DNA of 64,000 nt from Fulvimarina sp039652615 (GCF_039652615.1 NZ_JBDJAC010000014.1:39663-103662), one strand, 5' to 3'. Numbered from the stretch's first letter, positions 1 to 9,435 are shown. Program-made: numbers and translations. Notes: generated by a model from the letters alone, not told the origin.

Positions 1-64
1 GAATTTTGGAGGGTCTTCGTCAAGGACGTCCGTAGGGCTCGTCGGCCTTGATCATGCTCGCAAA

Positions 65-460
65 TCATACGGCTTCCGGCGGTAGCGCGGTCGCCTTGCC
101 CTGATCGTCGATCGAGACCATCACGAAAATGCCTTCGGTCACCTTGGTTTCGGCGCGTGAGGTTCGGCTCTGGGTCCAGGCCTCGATCGAGAGGGTGACC
201 GAGGTGCGTCCCGTCTTTTCCACCGATGTATAGACGCAGAGCGTGTCGCCGATCTTCACCGGCTTCTTGAAGGTCAGCGTGTTGATAGCGACGGTCGCAA
301 CGCGGCCCCTTGCGCGCTCGGCGGCGCGAATGCCTGCCGCCATGTCCATATGAGCGACGACCCAGCCGCCGAAGATGTCGCCATTGGCATTGGCATCGCC
401 CGGCATGGCGGGAATGCGCACCGTGAGCTCGCCTCTCGGCATTTCGTCGCTCTCATCCAT
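65..460 (-). CDS. Acyl-CoA thioesterase, YciA/hotdog family
   Basis: A hotdog-fold thioesterase that should hydrolyse acyl-CoA esters in the cytoplasm. The protein has the family pattern: GDANANGDIFGGWVVAHMD near the N-terminus (the N-G-x-I-F-G-G-x-V segment with a following acidic residue), then INTLTFKKPVKIGDTL, where the substrate tunnel forms. The frame stays open upstream to 532, but the family normally begins close to the MDESDEMPRGELTVRIPAMP segment, so I place the start at 460 (about 131 aa). It stands alone, read away from the tRNA gene. The substrate chain length cannot be told from the sequence. Confidence 0.85.
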   Translation of the reverse strand: MDESDEMPRGELTVRIPAMPGDANANGDIFGGWVVAHMDMAAGIRAAERARGRVATVAINTLTFKKPVKIGDTLCVYTSVEKTGRTSVTLSIEAWTQSRTSRAETKVTEGIFVMVSIDDQGKATALPPEAV

Positions 461-613
461 CGCGGCGTTTCGTCCTGTCGGATTTCGTCGAGACAGGTCT
501 ACGAGGGAAACGATCTGAAGGGCAAGCGCCAAGCGCGCTCGGAAGCGGCGTGCCGATCATGTTCTGCCAAGCATGAACTGTGACCCATGTCTCCGGGCCG
601 GACAAGACGGATA

Positions 614-689
614 TGGTGCCGGCTGAGGGACTCGAACCCCCGACCTCCGGTTTACAAAACCATTGCTCTACCAACTGAGCTAAGCCGGC
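614..689 (-). tRNA. tRNA-Thr (anticodon TGT)
   Basis: Read on the minus strand this is a complete 76-nt cloverleaf. The acceptor arm GCCGGCT pairs with AGCCGGC. The D arm is GCTC/GAGC, the anticodon loop is TTTGTAA with anticodon TGT, the T arm contains GGTTCGAGTCC, and the 3' CCA is encoded. TGT reads the ACA codon of threonine. No second tRNA is adjacent and no integrase lies beside it. Confidence 0.95.
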
Positions 690-973
690 CTTGAGGTCCG
701 TCTCTACAACAGGCCTCGCGGGCTCGCAACGCTTTGTGCGACACGCAACGACACGAGATCGCGGATATCTGCCGTCGAAGGCTTAAATGCCACATGACGG
801 CGGCATCCCCCGGCCTTCAGCTTGCATTTCCTTGCGCTGGGTAAGCGTTCGCCGTTTTTGAGGTCCGGGAGCCGGCCGACTTGTTTCGCGGATGGAAACC
901 GGCGACATCTTGGCCGCGACCGACGTTTGAACGCCAAAAGCCCGCGAGCCTGTCTTTTATGTCCACCAGCAGC

Positions 974-1732
974 ATGTCGATCAGTTTCATGGCGAGCGAA
1001 GCGCCGGGGGCGCGGGAAGCGGCCAATCGGCTGAAGGCGATGTACGGCAATGACGACCCCGCCCATGCCGATGTCATCGTCACGCTCGGCGGCGACGGCT
1101 TCATGCTGCAGACCCTCCACCGCTTCATGAACACGGGCCGGCCGATCTACGGCATGAATCGCGGCACGGTCGGCTTCCTGATGAACGAATATCGCGAGGA
1201 GAATCTGCGCGAGCGCCTCGAAGCTGCAGTCGAGAACTGGATTCATCCGCTCGCGATGACGGCCGAGGACGAGGCCGGTGAAATCCGCGAGGAACTGGCG
1301 ATCAACGAGGTCTCGATTTTCCGCCAGTCCTATCAGGCGGCGCGGCTGAGGATCGCGGTCGGCGGCACCGTGCGTCTTGACGAGTTGGTCTGCGATGGCG
1401 TGATGGTGGCGACCCCCACCGGCTCGACCGCCTACAATCTCTCCGCACAAGGGCCGATCATACCGATCGAGGCCCCGCTTCTGGCGTTGACGCCGGTCAG
1501 CCCGTTTCGGCCGCGTCGCTGGCGCGGCGCTTTGCTCGCCAATCACCAGACCGTCGAAATTACAGTTCTCGAATCAAGCAAGCGGCCGGTCAATGCGGTC
1601 GCGGATGCTCAGGAGGTCAAGTCGGTCCGCAAGGTGACCATTCGGGAAAGCGGCAAGGACAAGTGTCTGATCCTGTTCGACGAGACCCATTCCTGGGACG
1701 AGCGCATCCTCGCCGAACAGTTCCGTTACTGA
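974..1732 (+). CDS. nadK: NAD kinase
   Basis: Phosphorylates NAD to NADP, supplying the cell's NADP(H). The ATP/NAD-kinase signature GGDGFMLQTLH is present near residue 40, with the glycine-rich strand GVMVATPTGSTAYNLSAQGP (the second conserved NADK motif) near residue 145. The C-terminal half has the usual alphaproteobacterial ending, ILFDETHSWDERIL. The frame is open from 881, but homologous proteins begin at about MSISFMASEAPGAREAA, so I use the ATG at 974; 959 is an alternative. The length of about 252 aa fits the short alphaproteobacterial form. It faces the DUF2336 gene convergently, with only 14 bp between them. Confidence 0.9.
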   Translation: MSISFMASEAPGAREAANRLKAMYGNDDPAHADVIVTLGGDGFMLQTLHRFMNTGRPIYGMNRGTVGFLMNEYREENLRERLEAAVENWIHPLAMTAEDEAGEIREELAINEVSIFRQSYQAARLRIAVGGTVRLDELVCDGVMVATPTGSTAYNLSAQGPIIPIEAPLLALTPVSPFRPRRWRGALLANHQTVEITVLESSKRPVNAVADAQEVKSVRKVTIRESGKDKCLILFDETHSWDERILAEQFRY

Positions 1733-1746
1733 AGGCGGTCGGCGTC

Positions 1747-2898
1747 TTAAGCCGCGACGACATCCGTCGATGGCGACGATGACGGACGGCGGACGCCGGC
1801 TTCCCGGGACAGCCCCCGCAGGAAGGCGAGAGCGGGAGCCATGGTATCCGCGTCACCCTTGCCGAGCTCGCTCGCCATCCGCTGCATGATTCGGGCGGCG
1901 ACCTCGCCGTCCGTCAGCATCTCGCCGTCTTCATCCGCATTGCGCCAGACGGCGACGGCATGGAACAGGATCGCGACGCAGGCGCTGGGCAGGCCCGCGC
2001 GCTCGCACAGCGCGGCAAAAGGCTTGTGGCGACCTTCGACGAGGATCGAGCGGACGCGAACGGGTTTGACGCCCGAAAGGCGGGACAGCGACTCGCTCAA
2101 TCCTTCCAGGGAGCCCGAGCAGGCGAGGCGCAGCATAACGGCAGGCGAAAGCTGTTCGGCGGCCACGAGCCGGTCGATGAGCGGCGTCAGTTCGCTTTTT
2201 TGCGCAGACCCGAGAATGGTGGCGGTGCCTCGCTGGCAGGCTTCCGTGCCGATCGTGCGACCGCGTCTTTCCCCGAGTGCAAGGGCGACGAGGGGCGAAG
2301 AGGCAACCGCTTCGCTGGTCTTCAGCATGAGATATTGGCGCAGATCCGCCGGCAGGTCAGATCGTTCGACGAGCGCACCGCGCAGGCTTGCGTCATCGCC
2401 ATGGGCTTCGGCAATCCGGCGCAGCGTCTGGCCTGAGAACATCGCGCCCTGATGGTCGAGGAGCACGCGGACCTCGTTGAAATCCGCCATGGGAATGATC
2501 GCGCCGGTCACGCGCTCGGAGAGGGTTTGCCGGGCGAGAATAGCCTCGCGCAGCTTTGGCCGCTCGCTGGAGAAGCGTTCGATGAGATCCTCGTCCGACA
2601 GGTGCGGCGACGACCGGATCACGGGTGCTGCGACGCTGTCGCTGTCGCGGGAAAGAAGCCGGATCAGTCCTGGCGGCACCGTCTCCGCCCCGGCGATCGT
2701 GATGGCCAGGGCTCTGCGGACCGAGACCGCGGGATCTGCGGCGATGCTGATCAGGACGTCGTCGATCTCGCCGCGCTGTTCAGCCGGTGTCAGCCCGTCG
2801 ATATGGGCCTGCGCGAGGAGCGCTGCCCATTCAGCGCGCTGGCTCGGCGCTGCGGGCTCGCACCAGGTAGCGGACGTGTCGTGAGCCATGATCTTCAA
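1747..2898 (-). CDS. DUF2336 domain-containing protein
   Basis: A 383-aa soluble, alanine- and leucine-rich protein with the architecture of DUF2336 proteins, which are common in Hyphomicrobiales. Stretches such as DPAVSVRRALAITIAGAETV and SPHLSDEDLIERF look like repeated helical pairs (HEAT-like). No catalytic motif, signal peptide or membrane segment is visible. The function of the family is not established. In some alphaproteobacteria members sit near stress or polarity genes, but nothing next door here supports a role. The start at 2898 (MKIMAHDTSATW) could also be the inner Met at residue 4. Confidence 0.75.
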   Translation of the reverse strand: MKIMAHDTSATWCEPAAPSQRAEWAALLAQAHIDGLTPAEQRGEIDDVLISIAADPAVSVRRALAITIAGAETVPPGLIRLLSRDSDSVAAPVIRSSPHLSDEDLIERFSSERPKLREAILARQTLSERVTGAIIPMADFNEVRVLLDHQGAMFSGQTLRRIAEAHGDDASLRGALVERSDLPADLRQYLMLKTSEAVASSPLVALALGERRGRTIGTEACQRGTATILGSAQKSELTPLIDRLVAAEQLSPAVMLRLACSGSLEGLSESLSRLSGVKPVRVRSILVEGRHKPFAALCERAGLPSACVAILFHAVAVWRNADEDGEMLTDGEVAARIMQRMASELGKGDADTMAPALAFLRGLSREAGVRRPSSSPSTDVVAA

Positions 2899-3129
2899 TT
2901 CCGGACGCGAACAACCAACATTGTCTCGCAGTCTTCCGGAAAAGGTTTAAGCTTTGGTTCACCATAACGACAAATTTTGAGCGGTTTTTCGAGCCGCAGT
3001 CCGGAGCGACCGGTCGAGAGCCCGCTCAGAGGCAGTCCGCTCGATCCAGCCGGACTGCCGATCAACACCCGCGCGGGGCGTGAGCACCTTTGAAAACCGC
3101 GATCGCGGAGCGCTCGGGCCGATGTCCTA

Positions 3130-3747
3130 TCAGATATCGCTTCCATCCGGTCGTTTTGGACGCGGCATGGTGAAGACATCGTCAGCGATGGCATAGTCCA
3201 GATAGCCGAGGCGGGCGAGGGGGGCCGCGAGCGCCATGTCGATGCGGCCGTCCGCAAGAATGCTTTCGTCGATATGGATGCCGATCACCTCGCCGATGAC
3301 CACGACATTCGCCGATTCACCGTTTCGGCCGCGCGGGCGGAAGCTCTGCGTCACCACGCATTCGAGCGCCGCGGGGCTTTCGGCGACGCGCGGTGCCTTG
3401 ATCAGCCGGGACGGTGCCTTCGTCAGGCCTGCCAGTTCGAACTCATCGACATCGGAGGGCGCGGGGGCGGAGGTCTTCACCACCTCACGCACGAGCTTGC
3501 CCGTTGCGAGATTGCAGACGAACTCACCGCTCGCGATCGCCGTTCGCGCCATATCCTTGACGCCGGCCGAAGAGACCATCACCAGCTTCGGGTTGTCGCC
3601 GATCGCGTTGAAGAAGCTGTAGGGCGAAAGATTGGCGATGCCGTTCTCATCGAGGGTGGAGATCCACCCGATCGGGCGCGGCGAGACGATAGCCTTGAAC
3701 GGGTCGTGCGCAAGGCCGTGCTCGTTGGTATCGGTTGTGTAGAACAT
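3130..3747 (-). CDS. Flavin reductase-like, FMN-binding split-barrel protein
   Basis: A 205-aa flavin reductase of the DIM6/NTAB group, which binds FMN in a split barrel. The motifs seen are IVSPRPIGWISTLDENG and NLSPYSFFNAIGDNPKLV, the segments that contact flavin in this family. The gene lies directly after the nitroreductase gene on the same strand. That gene's stop codon ends at 3748, next to this start at 3747, so the two are almost surely co-transcribed. Two flavin enzymes side by side suggest a small redox module. The substrate is unknown; a flavin-dependent oxygenase partner is not present nearby. Confidence 0.85.
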   Translation of the reverse strand: MFYTTDTNEHGLAHDPFKAIVSPRPIGWISTLDENGIANLSPYSFFNAIGDNPKLVMVSSAGVKDMARTAIASGEFVCNLATGKLVREVVKTSAPAPSDVDEFELAGLTKAPSRLIKAPRVAESPAALECVVTQSFRPRGRNGESANVVVIGEVIGIHIDESILADGRIDMALAAPLARLGYLDYAIADDVFTMPRPKRPDGSDI

Positions 3748-4380
3748 TTACACGTTCGGCCCTTCATAGGTGGTGACGAGTTCGGAAAGCGTTGGACGTG
3801 GGCGATCGGAGGGCGCCTCGCCGGGCGTTCCGATATAGATGAAGCCGGCGACGTTCTCCTCGGGCGTAATGCCAAGAAGCCTTTTGGCTTCGTCGTCGTA
3901 AGCTGGCCATTCGGTGAGCCAGGTTGCCGCAAAGCCCTTGGCGTTCGCTGCATGGATGAGGTTCATGCAGACCGCACCGGCCGACATCTGCTGTTCCCAC
4001 ACCGGTATCTTCACATGCTCGGCTGCCGTGGAAATCACTGCCACGACCAGTGGCGCGCGGGAAAAGCGGGTGCGCTCGACCAGGTCCCGCGCTTCGCCGA
4101 GAGGGCCTTCCCGCTCGATGACGAGCTCCGCAAGGGCAGAACCGGCAGCTGCCGCGCCGTCGCCGTGCAGCAGGATGAACCGCCAGGGTGCGAGCTTTCC
4201 ATGGTCGGGCACGCGTGCCGCGATGGTGAGGATGTCGGTGAGTTCGCTCGCGGACGGTCCCGGTTCACTGAGCGCGGGAATGGGACGGGAGCGGCGCGCG
4301 GAGAGGTAATCGAGAAGATCGGGCAAGGGATGGCTTTCGATCGCGAGGCGAAATCGATGCGCCCTGAACAAGCGGCGCAT
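3748..4380 (-). CDS. Nitroreductase family protein
   Basis: An FMN-dependent NAD(P)H oxidoreductase of the nitroreductase superfamily, closest in pattern to the single-domain YdjA-like group. It has RRSRPIPALSEPGPSASEL at the flavin-contacting N-terminus, then AARVPDHGKLAPWRF (the classical VPDHG.L.PWRF block), EQQMSAGAVCMNLI in the dimer core, and GFAATWLTEW. The first ATG at 4380 gives 210 aa. Family members usually begin about 18 residues later (LPDLLDYLSARRS, a TTG codon), so the true start may be near 4326. It is the first gene of a two-gene unit with the flavin reductase. Confidence 0.85.
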   Translation of the reverse strand: MRRLFRAHRFRLAIESHPLPDLLDYLSARRSRPIPALSEPGPSASELTDILTIAARVPDHGKLAPWRFILLHGDGAAAAGSALAELVIEREGPLGEARDLVERTRFSRAPLVVAVISTAAEHVKIPVWEQQMSAGAVCMNLIHAANAKGFAATWLTEWPAYDDEAKRLLGITPEENVAGFIYIGTPGEAPSDRPRPTLSELVTTYEGPNV

Positions 4381-4549
4381 CCTGTGTTTGATGGATACGA
4401 GCCTTGGCTATAAGGTGTTGAATTGCGGATTCAAGGCGAACTATCGCTTGTCCCGGCGTGACTTCGCCATGATCTGGCCTCAGGAGAAGAGTTTCGAACC
4501 TGGCTTGTGCCGGTGACCGCCGAAACCAGAGGAGACCTGAAGTTCAGCC

Positions 4550-5689
4550 ATGCGTGCCCGCTCTCATCTTTCAGGGATTGCCCATGTCGTTCTTCTTGCC
4601 CTGGCTTTGATCCTCGCAGGAGCGACATCCTCCTTCGCCCAGGCCAGTTTCATCGATCGCGGCATCGAGGGCTTCTTGAGTGGAGGCTCGGAGGACCGGC
4701 CGAACGTCTACGCTTCGCCCTCAGCCAGCGAACTCTTGCCCAATTCGGCGGATGTCGGCGTGCCGCAAAGACGATCCCTGCGCACATTCGATCCGATCGC
4801 GCTGCCCGAGCCCGCCGCCAAGTCCGGCTTGTCGTCGCTCGACATGCCGAACCTTCCCGCATACGCGCCGCAATTCAACGTGGACAAGAATGCGTTTCGT
4901 CCCAATGCCGAACTCGTGCTCGAAGCCAAACTCTCCGATGATGGCGAGCCCGTTCCGGGCGGTCTCGTCTGGCGCCTGTTTTCTGCGGTGCCGCAGCTGA
5001 ACGGCCGGTCTTCCCTGATCGCCACCTCGAAGGAAGCAAGCCCGAGCTTCAACGTGCCGCCCGGCGCCTATGTCGTCCATGCGACGTTCGGGCGGGCGGG
5101 CGTCGTCAAGCGGATCGATTTCAACGGCGTCAGCGTCAAGGAGGTCGTCGTGCTCGGCGCGGGCGGGCTCAAGCTCGATGCAACCGTGTCCCGCGAGGGC
5201 CAGAGCGCGATAGGCTCGCGTCTGAAATTCGACATCTACGCCGATGCCGAACGCGACAGCGACCGCGAACTCATCGCAAGCGGTGTCGCACCCGGTGAAG
5301 TGGTGCGCCTCAATGCCGGGATGTATCACGTGGTTTCGACCTACGGTTCGATCAATGCGCGCACGCAGGCCGATATTCGCGTCGAGGCCGGCAAGCTGAT
5401 CGAGGCGACGCTTCAGCATCGCGCGGCACAGCAGACCCTGAAGCTTGTCCGCGAGCACGGCGGCGAGGCGATCGCCGGAACCGCCTGGACGGTCACCAGC
5501 ATGTCGGGTGATATCTTGCGCAAGAGCGCCGGCGCCTTCGCTTCCATGGTTCTCGCGGAAGGCGACTACATGGCTGTGGCGCGCAATCGCGACACGACCT
5601 ATCAGCGCAGCTTCAGCGTGAAGGCCGGTGAGGACGGCGATGTGGAGATTCTTCTCAGCGATCTGGTCGAGACGACATCCGGCGATTGA
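4550..5689 (+). CDS. Exported protein of unknown function
   Basis: A 379-aa protein with a clear Sec signal peptide (hydrophobic VVLLALALILAGATSSFA followed by QA, cleavage near residue 31). The mature part has three or four repeated beta-rich segments built like carboxypeptidase-regulatory or prealbumin-like folds, for example PPGAYVVHATFGRAGVVKR, NAGMYHVVSTYG and AEGDYMAVARNRDTTYQR. Each has a G-x-Y-x-V-x-A pattern. No catalytic residues are recognised. It is probably a periplasmic or surface protein. It may form a unit with the ThiE-like gene about 120 bp downstream. Confidence 0.7.
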   Translation: MRARSHLSGIAHVVLLALALILAGATSSFAQASFIDRGIEGFLSGGSEDRPNVYASPSASELLPNSADVGVPQRRSLRTFDPIALPEPAAKSGLSSLDMPNLPAYAPQFNVDKNAFRPNAELVLEAKLSDDGEPVPGGLVWRLFSAVPQLNGRSSLIATSKEASPSFNVPPGAYVVHATFGRAGVVKRIDFNGVSVKEVVVLGAGGLKLDATVSREGQSAIGSRLKFDIYADAERDSDRELIASGVAPGEVVRLNAGMYHVVSTYGSINARTQADIRVEAGKLIEATLQHRAAQQTLKLVREHGGEAIAGTAWTVTSMSGDILRKSAGAFASMVLAEGDYMAVARNRDTTYQRSFSVKAGEDGDVEILLSDLVETTSGD

Positions 5690-5810
5690 TATAACGGTGT
5701 TTCGGGCGCCCGATTTCCGGCCTTGACCGGCTTGAATCGGGGTGACTTTCGCCACACTCTCATGCTGAGTGCGCGCACCGCCAATTCCTGTCAGGACCGA
5801 AATCGTTTCA

Positions 5811-6491
5811 ATGAACTCCGATGATCCAATTCGCCAGCGCCTTGTGCTGCTCACCACGCCGCTTGCCGACGACGAGGCCGAAGAAGCTATCAAGCGCGCG
5901 CTTTCGGGCGGCGACGTCGCATCCGTCCTGATCGATCCGGCGGGCCGCGAGCATGCGGCCTTTCAGATCTTCGCAGAAAAGCTGGTGCCGATCGTTCAGG
6001 AGGCCGGCGCTGCTGCGATCATCGTCGACAACACCCAGATCGCGGGCCGCACGCGGGCCGACGGCATTCATCTGACGGATGGAAACGTCGAGGCGCTCGC
6101 CGACGCCATCGAGGCTCACGCGCCAAAGCTGATCGTCGGGGGATCGGGCTTCGAGACCCGGCACAGCGCGCTGGAAGCCGGCGAAGCGATGCCGGACTAT
6201 CTCCTGTTCGGGCGTCTGGGGCAGGACGCGGAAGAGACGCCTCACCCCAAGACGCTGTCGATGGCCGAATGGTGGGCCGCCATGGTCGAGCTTCCCTGTA
6301 TCGCGCTCGGTGCACGAACCTTCGAGAGCGTCGAGGCGGTCGCCGAGACCGGCGCGGAGTTCATCGGCCTTTCCGCCTTCGTCTTCGATGCGAAGGGCGA
6401 GGAGGATGCGAGGGTGACGGAGGCCAATCGCCTGCTCCAGGAGAAGTTCGAAAGGGAGAAGGCCGAGGCCCGTGAAAGGGCGAACGCATGA
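5811..6491 (+). CDS. Thiamine phosphate synthase-like protein (ThiE/TenI family)
   Basis: A 226-aa TIM-barrel protein of the ThiE/TenI family, which couples HMP-pyrophosphate to thiazole phosphate or, in TenI, isomerises the thiazole. Evidence: AAAIIVDNTQIAGRTRADGIHLTDG (the D.....GADG.HL block), LIVGGSGFETRHSALEAGE, and DYLLFGRLG (the family's DY...GP.F region, here divergent). The frame is open from 5769, but translation is best placed at the ATG at 5811 (MNSDDPIRQR). The divergent phosphate-binding region, and no other thiamine gene nearby, mean a thiamine role is not certain. It overlaps the next gene by 4 bp. Confidence 0.75.
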   Translation: MNSDDPIRQRLVLLTTPLADDEAEEAIKRALSGGDVASVLIDPAGREHAAFQIFAEKLVPIVQEAGAAAIIVDNTQIAGRTRADGIHLTDGNVEALADAIEAHAPKLIVGGSGFETRHSALEAGEAMPDYLLFGRLGQDAEETPHPKTLSMAEWWAAMVELPCIALGARTFESVEAVAETGAEFIGLSAFVFDAKGEEDARVTEANRLLQEKFEREKAEARERANA

Positions 6492-7507
6492 AGCGGGCGC
6501 TCGCCTCGGGCGTGGCTCTCGCGGCCGTTCTCGGCCTGGGGGTCGGTTCGCCTGCCATGGCGCAGGTTGAGGGGCTTCCCGCGACGCCTGGTCAGGCAAA
6601 CCCGGGCGAGCTCCTGCCGCTGCCCGATCTGCGTCTCAACCTTGCACCGACGACGGGTGCCGGGTCGACGGGTGAGCCGAATTCCAGCACCCGTGCCTAT
6701 GCCGAATATCAGATCGGGAATTACCTTACCGCGAAGTCGATCGCCGAGCCGCTCGCAAAGCTCGGTGACGCGAAGGCGCAAGCCCTCCTCGGGGAGATCT
6801 ACAGCGAGGGCCTCGGGGTTCCGATCGATGCCGACGAGGCCGCACGCTGGTTCGAGGCGGCGGCCAAGAGTGGCGACCGTGCAGCCCAGTTCGAATTCGC
6901 GATGCTTCTGCTTTCCGGCACCGGGATTGCGCGCGACGAACAGCGCGCCTTGGGTCTTCTGAAGGAAGCGGCGGACGCCAAGCTCCCGCTCGCCGAGTTC
7001 AACTATGCCCAGCTTCTCGTGCGAACCTCGCCGACCAGCGGTTTTGCCGACGCGCTTCCCTATTTCCGCTCAGCGGCCGATGCCGGGATTGCCGATGCGC
7101 AATATGCCATGTCGCAATTGCTCGCGACCGGACGGGGCACGGACAAGGACGAGGCCGAGGCGCGCCTATGGCTTCGCCGCGCGGCGATCAACGGCTTTTC
7201 GATCGCCGAGATCGAATATGGCATCTGGCTGATCAATGGTCGGGGCGGGCAGGCAAGGCCGAGGGAAGGCTTCTCCTTTCTGAAATCCGCCGCATTGCGC
7301 GGCAATCCGATCGCGGTCAACAGGGTGGCCCATCTCTACAAGGATGGTCTCGGGACAGAACCGAACCGGGAAGAGGCCGCGAAATGGGCGGTCATCGCCA
7401 AACGGCTCGACAACAGCGATCCCGCGCTCGATACCTTCTTCAACGGCTTGAGCGACGAGGCGCGCAAGACGGCCCTGGAGGAGGCCAACAGGTTCACCGC
7501 CGGCTGA
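6488..7507 (+). CDS. Exported Sel1-repeat protein
   Basis: A 339-aa protein with a signal peptide (ALASGVALAAVLGLGVGSPAMA) followed by tandem Sel1-type TPR repeats. Several units show the pattern A-x2-L-G-x-I-Y-x2-G-x-G-V-x2-D-x2-E-A-x2-W-F, such as ALLGEIYSEGLGVPIDADEA and FAMLLLSGTGIARDEQRA. Such proteins act as scaffolds in the periplasm, but the partner is unknown. The start ATG overlaps the end of the ThiE-like gene (ATGA), indicating translational coupling. Confidence 0.85.
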   Translation: MKRALASGVALAAVLGLGVGSPAMAQVEGLPATPGQANPGELLPLPDLRLNLAPTTGAGSTGEPNSSTRAYAEYQIGNYLTAKSIAEPLAKLGDAKAQALLGEIYSEGLGVPIDADEAARWFEAAAKSGDRAAQFEFAMLLLSGTGIARDEQRALGLLKEAADAKLPLAEFNYAQLLVRTSPTSGFADALPYFRSAADAGIADAQYAMSQLLATGRGTDKDEAEARLWLRRAAINGFSIAEIEYGIWLINGRGGQARPREGFSFLKSAALRGNPIAVNRVAHLYKDGLGTEPNREEAAKWAVIAKRLDNSDPALDTFFNGLSDEARKTALEEANRFTAG

Positions 7508-7690
7508 TTTCAAGCGCCTTTGCTTGCCTCCTCCCGCAACGGCGCTTGAAGCAGAACCGGATTTGTGGTGTTGAGCACTCGGCTTGCGGTGCGCATCGTC
7601 CATGTGCCCGCCACGACGCCTGCCGGTTCGAGCTGCGAGGTTCCGATTGCGCGCCACCGGACGATCAAACGAAATGGTTTCGAGACAGAT

Positions 7691-8254
7691 ATGAAGATCA
7701 ACGGAAACGAAATCCGCGCCGGTAACGTCATCGAGCACAAGGGCGGTCTTTGGGCTGCCGTGAAGACTCAGCATGTCAAGCCGGGCAAGGGCGGCGCCTT
7801 CGCGCAGGTGGAACTGAAGAACCTGATCGACGGCACGAAGCTGAACGAACGCTTCCGCGCCGCCGAAACGGTGGAGCGCGTCCGGCTGGAGCAGAAGGAA
7901 TATCAGTTCCTCTACGCTGAAGGCGAAATGTTGGTCTTCATGGATTCCGAGACCTTCGAGCAGCTTGAGCTGATGAAGGATTTCGTCGGGGATCGCTCCG
8001 CCTTCCTGCAGGACGGCATGACGGTCACCGTCGAGCTCTACGAGGAAAAGGCGATCGGCATTCAGCTTCCCGATCAGGTGGTGCTCGAGATCACCGAGGC
8101 CGATCCGGTGGTGAAGGGCCAGACGGTCTCTTCGTCCTACAAGCCGGCGCTGATGGAAAACGGGATCAGGGTCATGGTCCCGCCGTTCATTTCGGCCGGT
8201 GAAAAGATTCTCGTCGATACCAACGAGATCACCTATCTGAGACGCGCCGAATAG
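7691..8254 (+). CDS. efp: Translation elongation factor P
   Basis: EF-P binds the ribosome between the P and E sites and relieves stalling at polyproline. The 187-aa protein is full length, with three OB/KOW-like domains. The modifiable loop lysine is present in HVKPGKGGAF (near residue 33), where bacterial EF-P is extended by EpmA in many proteobacteria. The frame is open upstream to 7565, but the family begins at MKINGNEIRAGNVI, so the ATG at 7691 is the start. It is a single gene; an inverted repeat downstream (8290-8334) may end the transcript. Confidence 0.97.
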   Translation: MKINGNEIRAGNVIEHKGGLWAAVKTQHVKPGKGGAFAQVELKNLIDGTKLNERFRAAETVERVRLEQKEYQFLYAEGEMLVFMDSETFEQLELMKDFVGDRSAFLQDGMTVTVELYEEKAIGIQLPDQVVLEITEADPVVKGQTVSSSYKPALMENGIRVMVPPFISAGEKILVDTNEITYLRRAE

Positions 8255-8289
8255 GCCTTTTCCGGCTTCAAAAGCGACAAGGCGAAGCT

Positions 8290-8334
8290 CTGGAGCGGAA
8301 TGCGGACGGTCGGTTCACCCGAATTCCGCTCCAG
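8290..8334. repeat. 12-bp inverted repeat between efp and the suhB-like gene
   Basis: CTGGAGCGGAAT at 8290-8301 is the perfect reverse complement of ATTCCGCTCCAG at 8323-8334, separated by 21 bases. No T-run follows, so it is not a standard intrinsic terminator. It could be an mRNA-end hairpin for efp, an operator, or one copy of a dispersed alphaproteobacterial repeat. Confidence 0.6.
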
Positions 8335-8401
8335 GGCCGATCCATCATCCGAGACGGCGCGATGAGCGCGCTCATTTGCATTCGACTTCGACAGGATACC
8401 C

Positions 8402-9265
8402 ATGGCCCGTTCCGCGCTCCTCAACGTCATGACCCAGGCCGCAACAAAGGCCGGACGCGGCCTGGCGCGCGACTTCGGCGAGGTCCAGCACCTTCAGGTT
8501 TCCATGAAGGGTCCGGCGGACTTCGTGTCCTCGGCCGACCGCAAGGCCGAAGAGGTCGTTTTCAAGGAACTCTCGCGAGTGCGGCCCGACTGGGGCTTCC
8601 TGATGGAGGAACGCGGTGCGATCGAGGGCAAGGACCCCCAGCATCGCTGGATCGTCGATCCGCTCGACGGCACCACGAACTTCCTTCATGGCCTGCCGAT
8701 GTTCGCGGTCTCGATCGCACTGGAACGCGACGGCGAGATCGTCGCGGCGGTGGTCTTCAATCCGGCGATGGACGAGATGTACACCGCCGAAAAGGGGGGC
8801 GGCGCCTATCTCAACGACCGGCGCATCCGCGTTGCCTCGCGCAAGACGCTTCCCGAAGCGCTGTTTGGAACGGGTATACCCTTCCTCGGCGTGGGTGATC
8901 ACCCCGGCTTTCTTTACGAGTTGCGCCAGCTGATGGGCGAGAGCGCGGGCATCCGCCGCTATGGCGCGGCAGCGCTCGATCTCGCCTTCGTCGCGGCCGG
9001 GCGGCTCGACGGTTTCTGGGAACGGGCGCTCAAGCCGTGGGATCTTGCGGCCGGCGCCTTGCTGGTGAAGGAGGCGGGTGGCCTCGTCACCGGGCTTGAG
9101 GGCGAGACCTTCGACCATATTCGCGGCGATATCGCCTGTGGCAACGAATTCATCCACAAGGCCCTCGTGGGGCAGCTGAAACAGGCCTCGACCAAGCGGC
9201 AGGCCGCGCGCCGCGCCGGGGAATCGCGCGAAACGGGCGAAGTGGATCCCAACGCTCCGGCCTGA
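8402..9265 (+). CDS. suhB: Inositol monophosphatase family protein (SuhB-like)
   Basis: A magnesium-dependent, lithium-sensitive phosphatase that releases phosphate from inositol-1-phosphate or related substrates. Metal ligands are visible: the Glu pair in FLMEERG (residues 69-70), the signature WIVDPLDGTTNFLHG (Asp86, Asp89) and the second motif LKPWDLAAGALLVKEAGG. It is 287 aa with a short charged tail (KRQAARRAGESRETGE) beyond the domain. It follows efp by 147 bp, and whether they share a promoter is unclear. Specificity among inositol-, NADP- and PAP-phosphatases cannot be resolved by eye, but the pattern is closest to SuhB. Confidence 0.9.
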   Translation: MARSALLNVMTQAATKAGRGLARDFGEVQHLQVSMKGPADFVSSADRKAEEVVFKELSRVRPDWGFLMEERGAIEGKDPQHRWIVDPLDGTTNFLHGLPMFAVSIALERDGEIVAAVVFNPAMDEMYTAEKGGGAYLNDRRIRVASRKTLPEALFGTGIPFLGVGDHPGFLYELRQLMGESAGIRRYGAAALDLAFVAAGRLDGFWERALKPWDLAAGALLVKEAGGLVTGLEGETFDHIRGDIACGNEFIHKALVGQLKQASTKRQAARRAGESRETGEVDPNAPA

Positions 9266-9435
9266 ATTCTCCCGGAAGCTGGTCATAATTTAACCGTGCA
9301 AGGCCCCCGAAAGGCCCTCCGTGTTTCAAATGTTGCCGTAATTTCCTATTGTCTGGAGATACACGCCGTGCGTCCGGGCAATTCGTTCGACTGTCGGTCG
9401 ATCAGGCGGCATAGCCGGCAACACAACGGGGCATA

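Noticed and set aside
5690..5810. A TPP riboswitch before the ThiE-like gene
   Set aside because: The conserved CUGAGA and related core elements are not there.
8255..8401. A suhB-type small RNA upstream of the suhB-like gene
   Set aside because: I looked for its conserved core but only a simple 12-bp inverted repeat is present.
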